From contig JACFNS010000062.1 in the NCBI GenBank assembly GCA_019454705.1, positions 1 to 9,908 on the forward strand: DNA of 9,908 nt. Reading direction: 5' to 3'. The stretch's first letter is position 1; each line of letters begins with the position of its first letter. The translations under genes were made by a program, and so were the position numbers. Positions 6,413 through 9,908 of the stretch are shown in pieces. This DNA is from Taibaiella sp. (GTDB lineage: Bacteria; Bacteroidota; Bacteroidia; Chitinophagales; Chitinophagaceae). The notes under the pieces are model-generated. The model ran no database searches. It saw only the letters and a list, made by a program, of their open reading frames with translations, and was not told the DNA's origin.

Positions 6413-7024
6413 ATGAAAGCGAAATTAGCAATGCTGGCACTTGGTTTAGGGTTTATACTGACAGGTGCACACGCGCAAAAGAGCCAATTTGATATAAACT
6501 ATCCTGTATGTAAAGCAGGTGGCGATTATGTAATATGCGATAAAGATGATGCCATGCGCAGCGCACAAAGGCTGTCATCGGGCAGGGTCGTACCTGCAAA
6601 AGGATATACAGAGCCCGATTGCAAAACTACGGTAGTGTTTGTGAACAAGAGCAATCAGGCTAACGAGGCCCTGACAGTGAAGTATGAAATGCCTAATGAC
6701 GAGCATACAAAACTGGAACCTGAATGTACCGCAGCGCTGGCCTACCCCAACAGTACTACAAAGTATGGTAAGAACCCGAAAGTGTGTGACAATACGGTAG
6801 TGTGCCTTAACCACGAGAAAAAGGATATACGCCCTGTAGTTGTGGTAAGTGCGAAGGATAACCCACGTTTTACCGCCAGCTACGATATGCCGGGTGATGT
6901 ATATGAGGGTGAGGAAGTATTATCTAACGATGGAGTTGCGAAAAACAAAGAAAGAAATAAAAACTACCTGGATTTTGGCCCTACGAAAGTGCCTAATGAC
7001 GGAGGATTGGCTACAAGGTACTAA
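6413..7024 (+). CDS. Secreted six-cysteine protein with internal duplication, unknown function
   Basis: The 203-aa product starts with a clear Sec signal peptide (MKAKLAMLALGLGFILTGAH) ending in AHA, with likely cleavage before Q22, so it is exported to the periplasm or beyond. The mature part has six cysteines (33, 42, 70, 105, 125, 131), an even number compatible with three disulfides. Two segments resemble each other: residues 72-97 (TTVVFVNKS, then VKYEMPNDE) and 140-163 (RPVVVVSAK, then ASYDMPGDV), each a hydrophobic strand, a short polar link and a [KS]Y[ED]MP[NG]D end, suggesting duplication of a beta-type unit. There is no lipobox, membrane anchor or type-IX C-terminal sorting domain that I can see. 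It follows the small lipoprotein gene and is closed by its own terminator. I do not recognise a family; a surface-exposed or periplasmic structural role is only a guess. Confidence 0.85.
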   Translation: MKAKLAMLALGLGFILTGAHAQKSQFDINYPVCKAGGDYVICDKDDAMRSAQRLSSGRVVPAKGYTEPDCKTTVVFVNKSNQANEALTVKYEMPNDEHTKLEPECTAALAYPNSTTKYGKNPKVCDNTVVCLNHEKKDIRPVVVVSAKDNPRFTASYDMPGDVYEGEEVLSNDGVAKNKERNKNYLDFGPTKVPNDGGLATRY

Positions 7025-7047
7025 CAAGTGCCGTGTAGATCATACAG

Positions 7048-7083
7048 AAGGCGTGCGGTGATTTTTTTGCCGCGCGCTTTTTT
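7048..7083 (+). terminator. Intrinsic terminator after the secreted-protein gene
   Basis: GCGTGCGG (7051-7058) pairs with CCGCGCGC (7070-7077), with one G-T pair, around an 11-base T-rich loop; the stem can extend by weak pairs from 7048-7050. Six Ts follow (7078-7083). It lies 24 bp past the TAA at 7022-7024 and 61 bp before the next gene. Confidence 0.88.
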
Positions 7084-7144
7084 GTGTAAAGTGCGAAGTG
7101 TCAACTAATACTGTGCTTGTTTTGTTTAGTTAATAAATGCATGT

Positions 7145-8086
7145 ATGAAGGCAACCAAACTATACCTGCAATTGCTAAAAGAATCTGCGAAGGAATTTGT
7201 AGATGACAATGTAACCAAGCTAAGCGCTTCGCTGGCATACTATACCGTCTTCTCGCTGGGGCCGCTGATGTTGGTGGTTATTTCTGTAACGGGTTTTTTC
7301 TTTGAGACGAATGATGTAATGTGGCGGGTGTACTGGCAACTGGAAGACCTGGTGGGAAAATCCAGCGCTGACCAGGTGTTTAATATCATTCAGCAATTGC
7401 GCGACCAGAACGCGAAAACCTTCAGCATCATAGGCATTGGCATACTGATATTCGGCGCTACTACTGTGTTTGCAGACATACAGGATTCTATCAACTACAT
7501 ATGGTCGATAAAAGCGAAGCCGGAGCGTGGCTGGCTGAAGTACCTGAAGAACAGACTGCTGTCTTTTTCATTAGTGCTGGGCATTGCCTTCCTGCTCATA
7601 GTATCGCTGTTTATCAGTTCGCTCACAGATATATTGTCCAAAAGTCTGTTCCGCTCTTTGCAGGACGAACTGGTGGTACTCATACAAATATTCAACATGC
7701 TGTTTACGTTTGTAGTCATCACGCTGTTGTTTGCCACTATATACCGGTTGTTGCCCGATGCCATCATCAAGTGGAAAGATGCGATAAGAGGAGCCTTTTT
7801 TACAGGTCTGTTGTTTATGCTGGGCAAGTACCTCATCGGCCTTTATATATCATCGTCAGAAATGGACAATACCTACGGCGCGGCGGCTTCTATCATCATC
7901 ATCCTGTCATGGGTATATTACACAGCTATCATACTCTACTTCGGGGCGGAGTTTACCAAAGTATATGCATTGAATGCAGGGGGGAAAATACAACTGAAAG
8001 GGAGTGCAGTGTTTATCGTCAAAAAAGAGTCGGAATTGCTGCCAAAAGATGAAGAAGCGGACATAAAGAAGTTGAAGAAAAAATAA
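7145..8086 (+). CDS. YihY/BrkB-family inner-membrane protein
   Basis: The 313-aa protein belongs to the YihY/virulence-factor BrkB family (once mislabelled RNase BN), multi-pass inner-membrane proteins of uncertain, possibly transport, function. Six hydrophobic segments are visible at about 30-52, 93-110, 137-160, 178-200, 213-235 and 246-268. Family hallmarks are the first motif LSASLAYYTVFSLGPL (26-41) and the later DNTYGAAASIIIILSWVYYT (241-260) with YFGAEFTK (265-272). The C-terminal tail after 275 is charged and lysine-rich and should be cytoplasmic. The ATG at 7145 is preferred because an ATG 5 bp upstream runs into a stop at once. It is separated from the previous gene by a terminator, so it should have its own promoter, which I could not place. 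Its stop lies 4 bp from the stop of the convergent flippase gene. Confidence 0.93.
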   Translation: MKATKLYLQLLKESAKEFVDDNVTKLSASLAYYTVFSLGPLMLVVISVTGFFFETNDVMWRVYWQLEDLVGKSSADQVFNIIQQLRDQNAKTFSIIGIGILIFGATTVFADIQDSINYIWSIKAKPERGWLKYLKNRLLSFSLVLGIAFLLIVSLFISSLTDILSKSLFRSLQDELVVLIQIFNMLFTFVVITLLFATIYRLLPDAIIKWKDAIRGAFFTGLLFMLGKYLIGLYISSSEMDNTYGAAASIIIILSWVYYTAIILYFGAEFTKVYALNAGGKIQLKGSAVFIVKKESELLPKDEEADIKKLKKK

Positions 8087-8090
8087 AGAC

Positions 8091-9530
8091 TCACTTAGCC
8101 ATTAACGCCTTTACCGATGATACCGATACAAACCTGAACAGGAATATGAGCACCAATCCGCACAGCCCGTATAGCAGCATGGCATATAGCCAGTATATAT
8201 GTAACTGCGCACATAAAAAGCCTGCTGTACCTAACAACAGCACATAACCCATATGTGCGGCTAACAACTTTATGCCTTTGTGCATATGTAATTTCCTTCC
8301 GGAGAAAAATATATACAAAAAAGCCAGAGTGGTTTGTGTGATGAATGCCACCTTTGCTGCTCCCAGCGCCTGTTGTTCCGGTATCAGCCATAGGTTCAAT
8401 GACAGGTTGATGACCACACCTACTATAGCTACTTTGTTCAGCAGTGCGAGGTTGCCATTGGCGGTGAGCAGGGTGGAGTAGATGTACATGATGCAATACG
8501 CCGGGAAACAGGCCATCAGCCAGGCAAACACCCTTCCGCTGTATGCATCCATATCGGTGTAGAGCCACTGCATAATATCAGTGCCGAAGAATACCGCAGC
8601 CCCTGTGGCGATAAAGGCGCAGGGCAGCAGGATATTAACAGAAAGCCTGACTATGGGCTGAATATCGCCCTGCTGCGACAAGAGCCTGCCAAACATAGGC
8701 AGTAACATTCCTGAAAACATAATGCCGAACATATTACCTACATCCAGCAGGCGATAGCCTGCGGCATATATACCGGCAAAGTTTTTTCCATCAGGGCCGC
8801 TGATACGTTCAATGAGAATAGTGTCAGCACGCATGTGTACCGCCATCAGGAATACCAGCGTGGCGTAAGGGATACTCTTTTTGATGATACCTGATACCTC
8901 CCGCGTATTGAACGACGGAACAAAAGACACAGATGCTATACGCCTGATAAAATATAGTGCCAGGATAATAGCAGCCGCATAACATGCTACCTGGGCCAGC
9001 ACAAACCATTCAATTTTAAAATCGGGCATGCCCGGCCAAAACAATAATACACTGCATACGCAGATCATCAGCAACCGGTCAGTAACAGATAGCAAGGCAT
9101 CGAGCCTGAACTTGTGCAGGGCAGATATATTGCTGCGCAGGAATAACATGAGGGAGTTTAAAGACTGTATAGCTACAATGCCCATCAGCAACAGCATTTC
9201 GCCCGTAGAGAAGCCCAGCAACCAACCTGTTAACAGCACAATGATAGCATATACACCGGCCAACACCAGCCTGGCCGATAACATGGCAGGGAACAAGCTG
9301 CGCAACTTGCCGGGAGAACCAGATATAATATGAGTATTGTAATATGTAAGCCCGAAATCGAGGATAATATTGAATATCAGCCCCAGGTTGACCAATGCCT
9401 GGTAGGTGCCGTAGCCCGCATGCCCCACCCTGTTCTGCACCGTCCTGTCTACCAGGAAGACCCAAAGGGGCTTTACCAGCAAGTTGACGGCTATTACAAA
9501 CAAGAGGTTTTTTACAAAAAATCGGCGCAT
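8091..9530 (-). CDS. Polysaccharide flippase (oligosaccharide/O-antigen export, MOP superfamily)
   Basis: The 479-aa protein is hydrophobic throughout, with about 14 membrane segments (roughly 10-27, 45-62, 87-106, 111-130, 152-165, 176-196, 219-235, 256-283, 295-315, 336-357, 366-384, 391-410, 422-441, 445-468). This is the layout of Wzx-like PST transporters, which flip lipid-linked sugar units across the inner membrane. The N-terminus (LVDRTVQNRVGHAGYGTYQA) and the GxxxxGIYAAGYRLLDVGNM region (251-268) are typical of the family in Bacteroidota. Substrate cannot be predicted. The gene is divergent from a glycosyltransferase gene 55 bp away, which fits a surface-glycan locus. Its ATG is at 9528-9530. 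The stop codon abuts the yihY stop with no hairpin between them, so leftward transcription may run antisense into yihY. Confidence 0.88.
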   Translation of the reverse strand: MRRFFVKNLLFVIAVNLLVKPLWVFLVDRTVQNRVGHAGYGTYQALVNLGLIFNIILDFGLTYYNTHIISGSPGKLRSLFPAMLSARLVLAGVYAIIVLLTGWLLGFSTGEMLLLMGIVAIQSLNSLMLFLRSNISALHKFRLDALLSVTDRLLMICVCSVLLFWPGMPDFKIEWFVLAQVACYAAAIILALYFIRRIASVSFVPSFNTREVSGIIKKSIPYATLVFLMAVHMRADTILIERISGPDGKNFAGIYAAGYRLLDVGNMFGIMFSGMLLPMFGRLLSQQGDIQPIVRLSVNILLPCAFIATGAAVFFGTDIMQWLYTDMDAYSGRVFAWLMACFPAYCIMYIYSTLLTANGNLALLNKVAIVGVVINLSLNLWLIPEQQALGAAKVAFITQTTLAFLYIFFSGRKLHMHKGIKLLAAHMGYVLLLGTAGFLCAQLHIYWLYAMLLYGLCGLVLIFLFRFVSVSSVKALMAK

Positions 9531-9544
9531 CCGGCTATGATTGG

Positions 9545-9574
9545 TTGGCTGTAATGGGTAAAATTATATTTTTG
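9545..9574 (+). promoter_or_regulatory. Bacteroidota-type promoter for the glycosyltransferase gene
   Basis: TTG (9545-9547), a 19-bp spacer and TATTTTTG (9567-9574) match the Bacteroidota -33/-7 promoter with an exact TAnnTTTG and optimal spacing. The start point would fall near 9579-9582, only about 4-7 nt before the ATG at 9586, implying an extremely short or leaderless mRNA. Confidence 0.7.
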
Positions 9575-9585
9575 TCGCCATTACT

Positions 9586-9864
9586 ATGCGTATAGGTGTC
9601 AATACGAGGCTTTTATTGAAAGGAAAGTTGGAAGGAATCGGCTGGTTTACATACCAGACACTGGAGCGTATGGTACACCAGCACCCCGAACACGATTTTT
9701 TCTTTTTCTTCGACCGTCCCTACGATGAGTCTTTTGTTTTTTCTACTAATGTAACGCCGGTGGTAATACCCCCGCAGGCCAGGCACCCCATATTATTTAC
9801 CCTCTGGTTCGACTGGACATTGCCTTATGTATTGAGAAAATACAAAATTGACGTATTTATGTAG
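9586..9864 (+). CDS. Family-1-type glycosyltransferase, N-terminal part, interrupted by in-frame TAG and cut by window end
   Basis: The frame begins MRIGVNTRLLLKGKLEGIGW, the opening of the GT4-like (RfaB/GT-B fold) glycosyltransferases of Bacteroidota that add sugars to surface glycans using nucleotide sugars. The glycine-rich GKLEGIGWFTYQTLERM (13-29) is the usual N-terminal acceptor-side loop and helix, followed by FFFFFDRPYDESF (38-50) and the strand YKIDVFM (86-92). A TAG at 9862-9864 ends the frame after 92 aa, but the same frame continues with PDGYCSLRTPVPTC to the window end, which is what a complete homologue is expected to have (a serine normally precedes PDG). A single C-to-A change of TCG to TAG explains it. 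It may be a nonsense mutation or a sequence error. A strong promoter lies immediately upstream, and it is divergent from the flippase gene. Confidence 0.82.
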   Translation: MRIGVNTRLLLKGKLEGIGWFTYQTLERMVHQHPEHDFFFFFDRPYDESFVFSTNVTPVVIPPQARHPILFTLWFDWTLPYVLRKYKIDVFM

Positions 9865-9908
9865 CCCGACGGATATTGCTCTCTTCGTACCCCTGTACCT
9901 ACCTGCCT

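Noticed and set aside
8095..8568. Alternative minus-strand frames inside the flippase gene (for example 8095-8568, 8824-9009 and 9079-9465)
   Set aside because: They overlap the flippase frame, which is complete and has a convincing 14-segment membrane pattern; the alternatives lack recognisable features.
9862..9864. TAG recoded as a sense codon in this organism
   Set aside because: rnz ends in TAG at the usual protein length and clpC ends in TAG as the first of three stops, so TAG works as a stop here.

Overview
The window looks like chromosomal DNA from a Bacteroidota bacterium, most likely in or near the Chitinophagaceae (the family is inference). The clues are two promoters that match the Bacteroidota -33/-7 pattern (TTG, about 19-20 bp, TAnnTTTG), the near absence of Shine-Dalgarno sequences, a ClpC/RNase Z/Nfu/YihY gene set whose protein sequences look Bacteroidota-like, frequent ATA and AGG codons, and moderate GC. 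I see no insertion sequence, phage gene, CRISPR array, tRNA or rRNA.

Layout, left to right. (1) The 3' end of a TPR-repeat protein gene (+) converges on clpC (-), with a strong hairpin terminator between them. (2) clpC, the AAA+ unfoldase of the ClpCP protease, is split into an N-domain fragment and an ATPase fragment by an apparent one-base loss. (3) Reading right from there are a stand-alone STAS-domain protein, ribonuclease Z (rnz) preceded by a possible 22-codon leader ORF, and an FkbM-type methyltransferase. (4) A Nfu/NifU iron-sulfur scaffold gene (-) has its own promoter and terminator. (5) Two unrecognised exported proteins follow on +: a 63-aa putative lipoprotein and a 203-aa secreted six-cysteine protein with an internal duplication. 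(6) A YihY/BrkB-family membrane protein (+) converges, with only 4 bp between stop codons, on a polysaccharide flippase gene (-). (7) Divergent from the flippase is a family-1 glycosyltransferase whose reading frame is interrupted by an in-frame TAG shortly before the window ends.

Most genes are housekeeping (proteolysis, tRNA 3' processing, Fe-S assembly). The right end, flippase plus glycosyltransferase, looks like the edge of a cell-surface glycan locus, and the FkbM methyltransferase might act on glycans too, though it is not adjacent. I did not find a convincing new multi-gene system. The most notable points are the two broken reading frames (clpC and the glycosyltransferase), which could be real mutations or sequence errors, the duplicated secreted cysteine protein with its lipoprotein neighbour, and the ATGA-coupled mini-ORF before rnz. 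No gene-free stretch exceeds 300 bases.
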